Both the position numbers and the translations under genes were made by a program. A DNA stretch of 38,191 nucleotides from Deltaproteobacteria bacterium (GTDB lineage Bacteria > Myxococcota_A > UBA9160 > SMWR01): positions 1 to 38,191 of the forward strand of contig PBYF01000064.1 in NCBI GenBank assembly GCA_002729515.1. The letters are read 5' to 3'. The notes under the pieces are model-generated. The model was given only the letters and a program-made list of their open reading frames with translations, was not told where the DNA came from and made no database searches. Shown one piece after another: positions 24,845 through 32,632 of this stretch (within the stretch, counting starts at the first letter, position 1; each line of letters starts with the position of its first letter).

Positions 24845-25270
24845 GTGAGCGAAGCGGAAACCGGAACCCCCAAGCCCCTTCCGGCCCTCGAGGGTCTGGC
24901 GGGCGAGTTCTACCAGTGGTGCAAGCAGAACGAGCTGCGCTTCCAGCGCTGTGTCGCCTGCAACACCTGGCGCCACGTACCCCGCGAAATTTGTGCCGAG
25001 TGTGGCTCCTGGGATTGGGAATGGACCCGGTCGAGCGGCCGCGGCAACGTCTTCACCTGGACGGTCGTCACGCGCGCCCTGCACCCCGCATTTCGCGACG
25101 ACGTCCCCATCGCACCGACGGTGATCGAACTCGAAGAGGGGGTGCGGCTGCTCAGCCAGGTCGTCGACTGCCCACCCGAAGATCTCGAGATCGGCATGCC
25201 GGTCGAGGTCGTCTTCGACGCCGTGACGGAAAACGTCACGCTGCCCAGATTCCGCCGGGCGCAGGCCTGA
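24845..25270 (+). CDS. DUF35 OB-fold protein with rubredoxin-like zinc ribbon (thiolase/aldolase partner)
   Basis: A 141-aa Zn-ribbon/OB-fold acyl-CoA-associated protein. The zinc ribbon uses C36, C39, C50 and C53 (RCVACNTWRHVPREICAECGS), followed by an OB domain with RGNVFTWTVVTRALHPAF and IELEEGVRLLSQV. DUF35 proteins form obligate complexes with SCP2-like thiolases and Ltp2-type aldolases, shaping the CoA tunnel. GTG at 24845 follows AGGAGAG. Adjacency to the Cys-less thiolase supports a heteromeric aldolase. A second DUF35/thiolase pair in the opposite order lies at 32.2-33.8 kb. Confidence 0.92.
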   Translation: MSEAETGTPKPLPALEGLAGEFYQWCKQNELRFQRCVACNTWRHVPREICAECGSWDWEWTRSSGRGNVFTWTVVTRALHPAFRDDVPIAPTVIELEEGVRLLSQVVDCPPEDLEIGMPVEVVFDAVTENVTLPRFRRAQA

Positions 25271-25299
25271 ATCAAGCCATTCCAAACGCGAGGTACACC

Positions 25300-26073
25300 G
25301 TGGAACTCCCGCCCACCATCGGATTCGAGAAGCAGGACCGCGTCGCCATCGTGACGATCGATCGCCCGGATGCATTGAACGCGTTGACGAAGGAGATGCT
25401 CGGCGGGCTCGACGCGGCCTTCGCAGAGTTCGACGCCGACGACGACCTGTGGGTCGCGATCCTGACCGCCCGCGGCGAGCGCGCCTTCTGCACCGGGATG
25501 GACCTGAAGGAGGCGATTCCGCTGCTCACCTCGGGCGACGAGATGGGTTACGAAGATTCCACCAAGCGCCAGTTCTCGGACGTCTTCAAGCCCATCATCG
25601 CCGCCGTGAACGGTCACTGCATCGCCGGCGGCATGGAGATGCTCGCCGGGACCGACCTGCGTGTCGCCGCGGAGCACGCGACCTTCGGACTGGGCGAGGT
25701 GCGCTGGGGACTGATCCCCTCGGGCGGCTCACACATCCGCTTTCCGCGCCAGATTCCCTGGGCGCTCGCCATGGAGTTGTTGCTCATCGGCGAGCCCATC
25801 GACGCCCAACGCGCCTACGAAGTCGGACTGGTCAATCGCGTGGTTCCGGCGGACCAGCTGATGCCGACGGCCCTGGACCTGGCGGCGCGGATCTGCAAGA
25901 ACGGCCCGCTGGCGGTGCGGACCTCCAAGCAGATCGCGGTCCGTTCGCTGGGACTCGAACCCGGCTTCGTGCTCGAGAAGGCCCTGGCCGCCAAGGTACT
26001 CGCCTCGGACGACGCCAAGGAGGGTCCGCGCGCCTTCGCCGAGAAGCGCAAACCCAAGTTCACCGGGTGCTAG
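25300..26073 (+). CDS. Enoyl-CoA hydratase/isomerase family protein
   Basis: A 257-aa crotonase with both catalytic glutamates. E113 is in AGGMEMLAGTD and E133 in LGEVRWGLIPSGG, and the oxyanion region is ERAFCTGMDLKE. This is the full hydratase set, so reversible hydration of a 2-enoyl-CoA is the likely reaction. That would feed a beta-hydroxyacyl-CoA to the thiolase/DUF35 aldolase pair immediately upstream. The start is GTG at 25300 with GAGGT 6 bases upstream; the frame is open upstream only as a shadow of the thiolase and DUF35 genes. It is last in the 18.6-26.1 kb operon and converges on a CaiB gene 18 bases away. Confidence 0.92.
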   Translation: MELPPTIGFEKQDRVAIVTIDRPDALNALTKEMLGGLDAAFAEFDADDDLWVAILTARGERAFCTGMDLKEAIPLLTSGDEMGYEDSTKRQFSDVFKPIIAAVNGHCIAGGMEMLAGTDLRVAAEHATFGLGEVRWGLIPSGGSHIRFPRQIPWALAMELLLIGEPIDAQRAYEVGLVNRVVPADQLMPTALDLAARICKNGPLAVRTSKQIAVRSLGLEPGFVLEKALAAKVLASDDAKEGPRAFAEKRKPKFTGC

Positions 26074-26091
26074 CCACCCGCCCAACGGGGC

Positions 26092-27312
26092 TCAGTAGAT
26101 CACCTTCTCTTCGACGAGTTGCCGGTAGCGCTCGTCCGAAACCCCGAGTAGCTCCTTGAACACGTACTCGTTGTCCCGCCCGATGGCCGGACCCGGCTGC
26201 ACGTTCGCCTCGAACCGGCTCGTCTTCACGTAGGCGCCGTAGATCGTCTCCTCGAAGCCAAGCGGGTGCCGGACCTCGATGAACGTGCCCCGCGCTCGGT
26301 AGTGAGGGTCTTCGAGCAGGTCGGCCACGCTCATCACCGGTGCCGCCGCCACGCCCTCACGCTGGAGACGCGCTGCGAGCTCGCGATCGTCGAAGCCCGG
26401 CGTCCAGGTGGCCAGCCGCTCGTGCAGCCGCTCGATATTGCGCACGCGCTCCTCGGGACCCGCGAAATCGGTGGCGCGTGCCCAGTCGGGGTCGCCCATC
26501 GCCCGGACCAGACCACGCCATTCCTCCTCCTCGAACACGGCGATGCTGATCCACCGATCGTCTCCCGCGCACGGGAAGACACCGTGGGGCGCCGCGACGG
26601 CCAGCGGATGCCGGTTGCCCATCGGCCCCGCCGAGCGTCCGTTCATCGCGTAGTCCATGAAGGCGGGACCGACGAACTGCATCACGGCCTCCTGCTGGGA
26701 ATAGTCGACGTGCTGCCCATTCCCCGTGCGATCCCGGTGGCGCAGGGCGGCGAGAACACCGAAGCCGCCCAGGATGCCGTTGAAAGGGTCGGAGAACGCC
26801 TGTTCCATCGGAATCGGCGGCCCGTCGACGTAGCCGACGAGGCTGTCCAGGCCGGTCGTGCCGGCCAGGCTGAGGCCATAGGTGCGCACGTCGCGGAGCG
26901 GTCCGGTGAGACCAGCCGTCGGCATGGAGAACATGACGATGTCCGGCTTCACCTCGCACAGCTTCGCGTAGCCCAGTCCGAACCTGTCCATGACGCCCGG
27001 CACGAAGTTCTCGGTCACCACGTCGCAAGTCGCCACGAGTGCGAGCGCCAGCTTCACCGCCTCGGGCTTTTTCAGGTCGAGGCTCACACTGCCGTTGCTC
27101 GCCCAGCAGGCGTGGTTCGACAGGCTCCTGTCGGGATCGCGCACCCCGCGGTCGAAGGGCGGAAGCGTGCGCAGCATGTCGACCCGTGCGCGCGACTCGA
27201 TCTTGTAGACTTCGGCACCGAGGAAGGCGAGGGTCTGTCCGAGCACGGGACCCGCCCACACCCAGCCAAAGTTGGCGACCCGAATGCCCTGGAGAGGACG
27301 CGCGTTCTCCAC
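26092..27312 (-). CDS. CaiB/BaiF family CoA-transferase-like subunit lacking the catalytic Asp
   Basis: A 406-aa CaiB/BaiF-fold protein. The N-terminus GIRVANFGWVWAGPVLGQTLAFLGAEVYKIES and the GQHVDYSQQEA segment are family features. At the position of the nucleophilic Asp it reads TYGLSLAGTTG, with Gly146 where the others have Asp. On its own it should not form the aspartyl-CoA intermediate. The next gene upstream (27315-28529), 2 bases away, keeps the Asp, so the two probably form a heteromeric enzyme with one active and one structural or substrate-binding subunit, as in two-gene class III systems such as BbsE/BbsF. The start is GTG at 27312. A non-transferase role for the fold is also possible. 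Confidence 0.88.
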   Translation of the reverse strand: MENARPLQGIRVANFGWVWAGPVLGQTLAFLGAEVYKIESRARVDMLRTLPPFDRGVRDPDRSLSNHACWASNGSVSLDLKKPEAVKLALALVATCDVVTENFVPGVMDRFGLGYAKLCEVKPDIVMFSMPTAGLTGPLRDVRTYGLSLAGTTGLDSLVGYVDGPPIPMEQAFSDPFNGILGGFGVLAALRHRDRTGNGQHVDYSQQEAVMQFVGPAFMDYAMNGRSAGPMGNRHPLAVAAPHGVFPCAGDDRWISIAVFEEEEWRGLVRAMGDPDWARATDFAGPEERVRNIERLHERLATWTPGFDDRELAARLQREGVAAAPVMSVADLLEDPHYRARGTFIEVRHPLGFEETIYGAYVKTSRFEANVQPGPAIGRDNEYVFKELLGVSDERYRQLVEEKVIY

Positions 27313-27314
27313 GG

Positions 27315-28529
27315 CTAGAGGATCCCGTCGGCACGAAGCCGTGTCAGCTCAGCGTCGTGCATGCCGAGCCGGTCAGCATAGACGAGAGCGTTGTGCTGGC
27401 CGAGCAGAGGTGCCGGCGTCGGCGCTGCAGCGGGGCTGCCGGGCAGCTTGAAGGGAGGCGCGAAGCTCAGCGTCCGGCCCAGCTCGGGATGTTCCACTTC
27501 GAGGATGTACCCACGCTCCCGGAGATGTGGATGCTCGGCGGCCTCCGCAACCGTCGCCACGGCAGTCGCGGGACAGCCGGCAGCCTGACAACGCTCCATG
27601 ATCTCGAGCTTGTCGTGCCGCAGCGTCCACTCTTCCAGCAGCGGATAGATGAGGTCGGCATTCTGGCCCCGAACGAACATGTCTTCAAACATCTCGACCT
27701 GAGCCCATTCCGGATTTCCGATGACCTCGACGAGGCCCTTCCACTGTCCCGGCTCGATTGCCAGCATCCACACGTAGCCGTCCCTGCACGGGAGAATCGT
27801 CGCAGGAGCAGAGAGTCGCATTCCCACGCCCGTGCGGTGTTCGTACGCCCCGTTTTGTGCGTACGCACCGATGTTGTGCGCGCCGACGAAGGTCGTCGCG
27901 ATGGCTTCCGCGCAGGAGACGTCGACGTGCTGCCCGCCTCCGACGCGCTCCCGACCCATCGTGGCCGCCAGACCCCAGGTCGCCCCCGCCGCCGCCCCAT
28001 AGAAGTCGGCCGAGAAGGTCCCGTGCTCGAGTGGCGCCCGATCCGGAAGACCGCAGTAGCGATGACCGGCACCGGACAGATGAAAGGCGTTGAGGTCGTA
28101 ACCCTTCCAGTCGCTATAAGGGCCGGTCTGTCCGAAGGGCGTGATGGACACCACGACCAGGTTCTGGTTGACAGGCTCGAGCGTCGCGTAGTCCAGCCCC
28201 AGCTCCCGCATCTGGTTCGGAAGCTTGTTTTCGATCAGCACGTCGGCCTCTTCGAGCAGCCGCAGCAACAGCTCCCGACCGGCGGCAGCACTCACGTCGA
28301 GAGTGACGCCGCGTTTGTTCGTGTTGAGGAAGTGGAATAGACCGCTCTTCTCCCGGTGAGGCGTGTCGCCGGGGAACGGACCCCAGCACCGGGTGACGTC
28401 GCCGACCCCGGGCGATTCGACCTTCACGACGTCGGCGCCGTAGTCTGCGAACAGCCGAGCGCAGTAGGCTGCCGAGACGCCCTCTCCCAACTCGACGACC
28501 GAGATTCCTTCCAGTGCAGCGTCGGGCAA
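27315..28529 (-). CDS. CaiB/BaiF family class III CoA-transferase
   Basis: A 404-aa CoA-transferase. The N-terminus is GISVVELGEGVSAAYCARLFADYGADVVKVE, and the catalytic Asp is D145 in GYDLNAFHLSG. GQHVDVSCAEAIATTF follows. The start is TTG at 28529 (the residue is Met in the protein), with AGGGAG 4 bases upstream; no better start is seen. Its stop is 2 bases before the start of the Asp-less CaiB gene, so the pair is co-transcribed and probably co-folded. It is divergent from the IpdC-like flavoprotein gene across 257 bases. Confidence 0.92.
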   Translation of the reverse strand: MPDAALEGISVVELGEGVSAAYCARLFADYGADVVKVESPGVGDVTRCWGPFPGDTPHREKSGLFHFLNTNKRGVTLDVSAAAGRELLLRLLEEADVLIENKLPNQMRELGLDYATLEPVNQNLVVVSITPFGQTGPYSDWKGYDLNAFHLSGAGHRYCGLPDRAPLEHGTFSADFYGAAAGATWGLAATMGRERVGGGQHVDVSCAEAIATTFVGAHNIGAYAQNGAYEHRTGVGMRLSAPATILPCRDGYVWMLAIEPGQWKGLVEVIGNPEWAQVEMFEDMFVRGQNADLIYPLLEEWTLRHDKLEIMERCQAAGCPATAVATVAEAAEHPHLRERGYILEVEHPELGRTLSFAPPFKLPGSPAAAPTPAPLLGQHNALVYADRLGMHDAELTRLRADGIL

Positions 28530-28579
28530 GCGGCTCCCTCGCGAGTCGATGGCTCGATCCAGACGGGGCCTGGAGCCCC

Positions 28580-28606
28580 TTGTCGGCCGGACGCGGCCAG
28601 TATACT
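28580..28606 (+). promoter_or_regulatory. Possible promoter of the flavoprotein-ETF-thiolase unit
   Basis: TTGTCG (28580-28585) and TATACT (28601-28606) match -35 and -10 consensus at 4 and 5 of 6 positions, with a short 15-base spacer. They lie in the 257-base divergent gap. Transcription from here would give a long leader of about 175 bases containing the hairpin at 28711-28743. Apart from these elements I see nothing in the gap. Confidence 0.35.
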
Positions 28607-28710
28607 CTCGCCGCCGTTCCCCCGACCCCCGTACCTGGCTGACTTCGGTACGGATTCAACACCCGAAAGGGCTCGATTCCTCGACAACTTGCTGCCGGGG
28701 TCCGGCGGGG

Positions 28711-28743
28711 CGCCGCAGATGCGCGGCTTCGCCGCGCACGGCG
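28711..28743 (+). promoter_or_regulatory. Strong GC hairpin in the leader of the IpdC-like gene
   Basis: TGCGCGGC (28720-28727) and GCCGCGCA (28731-28738) form an 8-bp perfect stem with a TTC loop. CGCCG (28711-28715) pairs with CGGCG (28739-28743) to extend it to 13 bp with a 4-base bulge (CAGA). It ends 43 bases before the ATG at 28787. No T-run follows. It could be a transcript-stabilising leader structure, an attenuator-like element or an operator. Confidence 0.45.
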
Positions 28744-28786
28744 GGCCGAAACGCGAATACGAGAAACGGAGTAGAGGAGCTTCCAG

Positions 28787-29887
28787 ATGGCCAGCGACCC
28801 GCTGAGAACCAAGCTCTGCGACATGCTGGGGATCGAGTTCCCGGTGATCGCCTTCACGCACTGCAAGGACGTCGCCGTTTCCGTCATCAACTCCGGCGGC
28901 TTCGCCGTCCTCGGCGAAGCCATGCACACGCCGGATGACATCGCCTCGGACATCAAATGGATCCGCGACCGCATCGACGGCAAACCGTTCGGCATCGACC
29001 TGGTCCTGCCCGCGTCTGTCCCGCCAGCGGACAGTCTCGAGCAGCTCGAAGCCAAGATCCCCGAAACCCACAGAGGATTCGCCCAAGAGATCAAAGAAAA
29101 ATACAACGTTCCCGACCCCAAGGGCGCGATCGATCTCCATACCTGGGGCGGCCTCAACCAACAGATGGCGCGTGCGCAGCTCGAAGTCTTGCTCGACGAG
29201 CGGGTGCCCGTCATCGCCTCGGGCCTCGGCAACCCGGGCTTCTTTCTCGAGACGGCCCATGAGCGCGGCATCAAGGTGTTCGGCCTGGTCGGAAAGGCCC
29301 GCCAGGCCAAGCGCCAACTCGACGCGGGTGTCGACGCCGTCATTGCCCAGGGCTACGACGCAGCGGGACACACGGGTGCAGTGGGCACCTTCTCCATCGT
29401 TCCCGAAATCGCCGCGATGGCCGGCGACACACCGATCATCGCAGCCGGCGGTGTCACCACCGGGCGTCACCTGGCCGCCGCGCTCTGCCTCGGCGCCTCG
29501 GGCGTGTGGTCTGGCACCCTGTGGCTCGCATCGCGCGAATCCGACATCGACATGATCATCAAGGAGCGCCTCCTCGCATCCACAGTCGAGGACACCTCCT
29601 ACGGAAAATCGATCTCGGGAATGACCATGCGCGTGCTCACCTGCCCGTGGACCAAGGAATGGGCCAAGCCCGAAGCGCCGCACGCCCTGCCCCCGCCCTA
29701 CCAGATGCTGCTCAGCGCGAACTACATCCAGGGCGCCAACGACAACCGCCGCGAGGACCTGATGACCGAGGCCGCGGGCCAGGGTGTCGGCTTCGTGACG
29801 TCGATGAAGCCGGCCCGCCAGATCCTCTTCGACCTCGTGGAAGAAGCGCTCGCCGCCTTTGAGGAGCGGGTCGGCGAACTCGCCTAG
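28787..29887 (+). CDS. Nitronate-monooxygenase-family flavoprotein, IpdC-like
   Basis: A 366-aa FMN TIM-barrel protein of the NMO/2-nitropropane dioxygenase family. FPVIAFTHCKDVAVSVINSGGFAVLG opens the barrel, GYDAAGHTGAVGTF is the FMN phosphate/active-site loop, and PIIAAGGVTTGRHLAAAL is the C-terminal phosphate motif. The opening region and KPFGIDLVLP block look very like mycobacterial IpdC, annotated as nitronate monooxygenase but acting as an oxidoreductase on a CoA-bound steroid C/D-ring intermediate. This is from memory of the family, not an alignment. A role on a bicyclic or alicyclic acyl-CoA fits the ETF genes downstream. ATG at 28787 has AGGAG 7 bases upstream. Confidence 0.9.
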   Translation: MASDPLRTKLCDMLGIEFPVIAFTHCKDVAVSVINSGGFAVLGEAMHTPDDIASDIKWIRDRIDGKPFGIDLVLPASVPPADSLEQLEAKIPETHRGFAQEIKEKYNVPDPKGAIDLHTWGGLNQQMARAQLEVLLDERVPVIASGLGNPGFFLETAHERGIKVFGLVGKARQAKRQLDAGVDAVIAQGYDAAGHTGAVGTFSIVPEIAAMAGDTPIIAAGGVTTGRHLAAALCLGASGVWSGTLWLASRESDIDMIIKERLLASTVEDTSYGKSISGMTMRVLTCPWTKEWAKPEAPHALPPPYQMLLSANYIQGANDNRREDLMTEAAGQGVGFVTSMKPARQILFDLVEEALAAFEERVGELA

Positions 29888-29902
29888 CTGGACCGAGGGT
29901 TC

Positions 29903-30187
29903 GTGAATCAATCCAAGGGAGAAGCGAGCGACGCGCGACCGGGATTCGACACCAGCGTCGCCGGGAAGCAAGCGGAATGCGACGGCGGACACGCGATCCC
30001 TGGCACCCGGTACGCAGGTCGACAGGAATTCACGGGAACGCTCACCGGAGAATACGTAGACCACGGAGAACCGGTGTGGCGCTGGTACCTGCTCGCCAGG
30101 CTCACTCGAAAGCCAGAAGGCTATCCCGGCGACTCCGTGTGGTGTGAATCCGGGAACCTCTTCATACTCGAGGAAGGCTCGGGTTGA
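29903..30187 (+). CDS. Small protein of unknown function
   Basis: A 94-aa protein with no domain I recognise. The C-terminal two thirds look like a compact beta domain: GTLTGEYVDHGEPVWRWYL, then LARLTRKPEG and SVWCESGNLFILEEGSG. It has three Trp and two Cys and no signal peptide. GTG at 29903 lies 15 bases after the flavoprotein stop, and the stop lies 39 bases before etfB, so it appears to be an operon member. Its codon use matches its neighbours. It might be an accessory subunit of the flavoprotein or ETF, but that is only positional inference. Confidence 0.6.
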   Translation: MNQSKGEASDARPGFDTSVAGKQAECDGGHAIPGTRYAGRQEFTGTLTGEYVDHGEPVWRWYLLARLTRKPEGYPGDSVWCESGNLFILEEGSG

Positions 30188-30193
30188 AACTTC

Positions 30194-30226
30194 GGACGGG
30201 GTACCGTCCCAGCGGGGAGGCACCCC
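30194..30226 (+). promoter_or_regulatory. Two hairpins overlapping the etfB ribosome site
   Basis: GGACGG (30194-30199) and CCGTCC (30204-30209) form a 6-bp stem with a GGTA loop. Directly after it, GGGG (30214-30217) can pair with CCCC (30223-30226), which would hold the Shine-Dalgarno GGGGAGG in a stem ending at the base before the ATG (30227). The second stem is only 4 bp, so sequestration is possible but weak. Confidence 0.35.
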
Positions 30227-31033
30227 ATGCGCATCGTTGTCTGTATCAAAGAGGTTCTGGATCCGGATGCGGTGAATAACTACGCCCTCGCCGGCCGACT
30301 CGAGATCGGAGACGACGGCAAGACGCTCACCCAGACCACGATTCCGCAGCTGATGAACGGCTTCGACGAGCAGGCGATCGAGGCATCTCTGCGCCTGCGC
30401 GACGCGGGCGCCGACTGCACGATCTGCGTCGTTTCCGTCGGTGCCGACCCCGGAGTCCCGCTGCGACACGCGGCAGCGTTGGGCGCCGACGAGGTCGCAG
30501 CCCTCACGCCCCCTGTCCCCGCACCCGACTCCCACACGGTGGCGAGCCTTCTGGCCGGTTATATCCAGTCTCTGGGCGGTGCCGACCTGGTCCTGTGCGG
30601 CCGACAGGCTTCCGACGACGACCAGGGCGTGGTGCCGGCCCTGATCGGTGAAATGCTGGGAATGCCTGTGGTGGCGATCGCGCGCAGTGTCGAACTCGGA
30701 GACACTGCAACGCTTCGCATCACCCGTGTCACGCCCGATGGCGACGAAGTCGTCGAAGCCGCTGCCCCCGCGGTGGTAACGATCAGCAACGAACTCGGCG
30801 ACCCGCGCTATCCCACGGCGGCCGCCAAGCTGAAGGCTCGCCGCGTGAAGCCCAGCGTATTCACGCACGAAGATCTCTCGCTCGAGTCCAACGCATTGAC
30901 TCCGCGGGTGGTGCTCACCCGCCAGTTCGTCCCAACGGTCCAGGGCAACTGCGAGTTCATCGCAGGCGACACCCCAGCGGAGCTGGCCGATCGCCTGATG
31001 GCGCGGCTGCGTGAGGACAAGCTTCTTGCCTGA
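30227..31033 (+). CDS. etfB: Electron transfer flavoprotein beta subunit
   Basis: A 268-aa ETF beta subunit. The start IVVCIKEVLDPDAVNNYAL and the NGFDEQAIEASLRLRD helix are typical. The AMP-binding signature CGRQASDDDQGVVPALIGEMLG is present. ETF accepts electrons from flavin dehydrogenases and passes them to the quinone pool by way of ETF-quinone oxidoreductase, or takes part in bifurcation. No acyl-CoA dehydrogenase is encoded in the window, so its local donors may be the IpdC-like or KstD-like flavoproteins. ATG at 30227 is preceded by GGGGAGG. The alpha subunit follows 57 bases later. Confidence 0.96.
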   Translation: MRIVVCIKEVLDPDAVNNYALAGRLEIGDDGKTLTQTTIPQLMNGFDEQAIEASLRLRDAGADCTICVVSVGADPGVPLRHAAALGADEVAALTPPVPAPDSHTVASLLAGYIQSLGGADLVLCGRQASDDDQGVVPALIGEMLGMPVVAIARSVELGDTATLRITRVTPDGDEVVEAAAPAVVTISNELGDPRYPTAAAKLKARRVKPSVFTHEDLSLESNALTPRVVLTRQFVPTVQGNCEFIAGDTPAELADRLMARLREDKLLA

Positions 31034-31090
31034 CGCGCGGTACGCGAAAATGCCCCTGCAATTCGGGATGCCGGAGGAATCGACGAGGTC

Positions 31091-32077
31091 ATGACGATGA
31101 GATCGGTGGTGGTGTGCACCTGGAGTGGCGCCCGCGGAGAAATCCTCGAAGAGACCGAGGCCGCGCTGACGATCGCTCGCAAGACGAGCGTTGCTTTGGG
31201 CAGCGATCTGCGCTGGCTCGCGGTCGGCTCCGTGCCCGACGAGGCCCCGGAGATCGCCCAGCGACACGGCGTCGCGGCGCTCGAACACATCGAGGATCCC
31301 AAGCTCGCGGGCGGCCAGGCCGACGCCTTCGTCGAGGCGCTCGCCCAGTACTGCAGGGCGCACAGTCCGAAGCTCGTGGTGTTCAGCCAGGGGTTCGATA
31401 TCCGGCTGGTCGCACCGCGCCTGGCCGGGCGCCTGGGCTCCGGCGTGGTGATGAACGCTGTCGACATCGACGCGGCTCCCGATGGCCCGCTCAGCGTCAC
31501 GGCCTCGGCGTACGGAGGCGACACCCGGGTGATCTACGAGATGGCCGACGTCGGGACCTGCATCGTCTCCCTGTTGGCAAACGCCGTGGTGCCCGAACGA
31601 GTCGAGGGAGCAGCGCAGCCGGCTCCCGAGCCCTTCGCCGTGGATCTCTCGGCGATCGAAGAGCGTGTGCGGGTCATCGAGGCGGCACGCACCGAGGGGC
31701 CGCGCCTGGAAGATGCCGAAATCATCGTCGCGGGCGGTCGCGGACTCGCCTCTCCCGAGAACTACAAGCTGGTGGAACAGCTGGCCGAGGCGATGGGGGG
31801 CCTACCCGGAGCCTCGCGGCCCCTGGTCGACGAGGGCTGGGTCGATTCGTCGCGCCAGGTCGGACTCACCGGCAAGATCACACGGCCCGCGCTCTACGTC
31901 GCCGCTGGAATCTCCGGGGCGAGCCAACACATGGCCGGGTGCGCGGCCGCGAAATCCATTGCCGCCATCAATACCGACCCAGACGCCGCGATCTTTCGCT
32001 ACGCGCGCTACGGGGTCGTCGGCGACTGCCTCCAGATCCTTCCCGAACTGATCCGGGCCGCAAAGCAGGGAAGCTGA
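31091..32077 (+). CDS. etfA: Electron transfer flavoprotein alpha subunit
   Basis: A 328-aa ETF alpha subunit. The C-terminal FAD domain has VAGGRGLASPENYKLVEQLAEAMGG, VGLTGKITRPALYVAAGISG and the signature AINTDPDAAIFRYARYGVVGD. The usual ADYG of that signature reads ARYG here, a small variation near the FAD site. It partners EtfB. ATG at 31091 or the in-frame ATG at 31097 may be used; GGAGG and GAGGTC lie upstream. It is followed after 83 bases by the DUF35/thiolase pair on the same strand. Confidence 0.95.
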   Translation: MTMRSVVVCTWSGARGEILEETEAALTIARKTSVALGSDLRWLAVGSVPDEAPEIAQRHGVAALEHIEDPKLAGGQADAFVEALAQYCRAHSPKLVVFSQGFDIRLVAPRLAGRLGSGVVMNAVDIDAAPDGPLSVTASAYGGDTRVIYEMADVGTCIVSLLANAVVPERVEGAAQPAPEPFAVDLSAIEERVRVIEAARTEGPRLEDAEIIVAGGRGLASPENYKLVEQLAEAMGGLPGASRPLVDEGWVDSSRQVGLTGKITRPALYVAAGISGASQHMAGCAAAKSIAAINTDPDAAIFRYARYGVVGDCLQILPELIRAAKQGS

Positions 32078-32160
32078 TAGATTGTGATCTTGAGAGCCGT
32101 GTAGCGCGAGGCAGCCAGGCGGCCCTAGCGCTCACCAAGAGACAGGGAAGGCTGAACCCC

Positions 32161-32583
32161 ATGACCGCGAAGCGCACCCCCGTGATCGAGGGCCTGTTCA
32201 CTGAAACGGTCGATGGAGCGCGCCTGTTGGGCTCGCGCTGCGTCACGTGCGAAGTGCCGTATTTTCCCAAGTCGCCGCTCTGTCACAATCCCGACTGCAC
32301 CGAATCCAAGATGGAGGATGCGAGCTTCGGTCCGCACGGCACGATCTGGAGCAGCTCCGTCCAGAACTACCCCCCTCCCCCGCCCGCCCGGTACGACGAA
32401 CCCTACGAGCCCTATGCCCTCGGTGTGGTCGATCTCAGCGACGGCCTGCGCGTCGTGGGCCGCATGGCCGTGCAGGATCCGAAAAGCGTGAAGGTGGGCG
32501 GCAAAGTCGAACTCGTCATCGAACCCCTATGCGCCGAGGAAGACGGTACCCAGGTGACCACCTGGATGTTCCGCCCGATCTGA
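32161..32583 (+). CDS. DUF35 OB-fold zinc-ribbon protein (thiolase partner)
   Basis: A 140-aa DUF35 protein. The N-terminal zinc ribbon uses C27, C30, C41 and C46 (RCVTCEVPYFPKSPLCHNPDC). Its second pair is CX4C rather than the CX2C of the 24845 paralogue. The OB domain follows with GTIWSSSVQNYPPPPPARYDE and YALGVVDLSDGLRVVG. ATG at 32161 follows an 83-base gap after etfA, with GGGAAGG upstream. It is the partner gene of the thiolase starting 49 bases downstream and probably forms a heteromer with it. Confidence 0.92.
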   Translation: MTAKRTPVIEGLFTETVDGARLLGSRCVTCEVPYFPKSPLCHNPDCTESKMEDASFGPHGTIWSSSVQNYPPPPPARYDEPYEPYALGVVDLSDGLRVVGRMAVQDPKSVKVGGKVELVIEPLCAEEDGTQVTTWMFRPI

Positions 32584-32632
32584 GGCCGCCATGGGCCCGG
32601 CCGTCCGGGCCAGACAACGGAGAACTGTCGCG

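Noticed and set aside
28424..31363. A 979-codon open frame on the - strand across the flavoprotein and etfB genes
   Set aside because: It is antisense to well-supported + strand genes. Its translation is Arg/Gly/Val-rich without family motifs. Long shadow frames are expected at this GC content.
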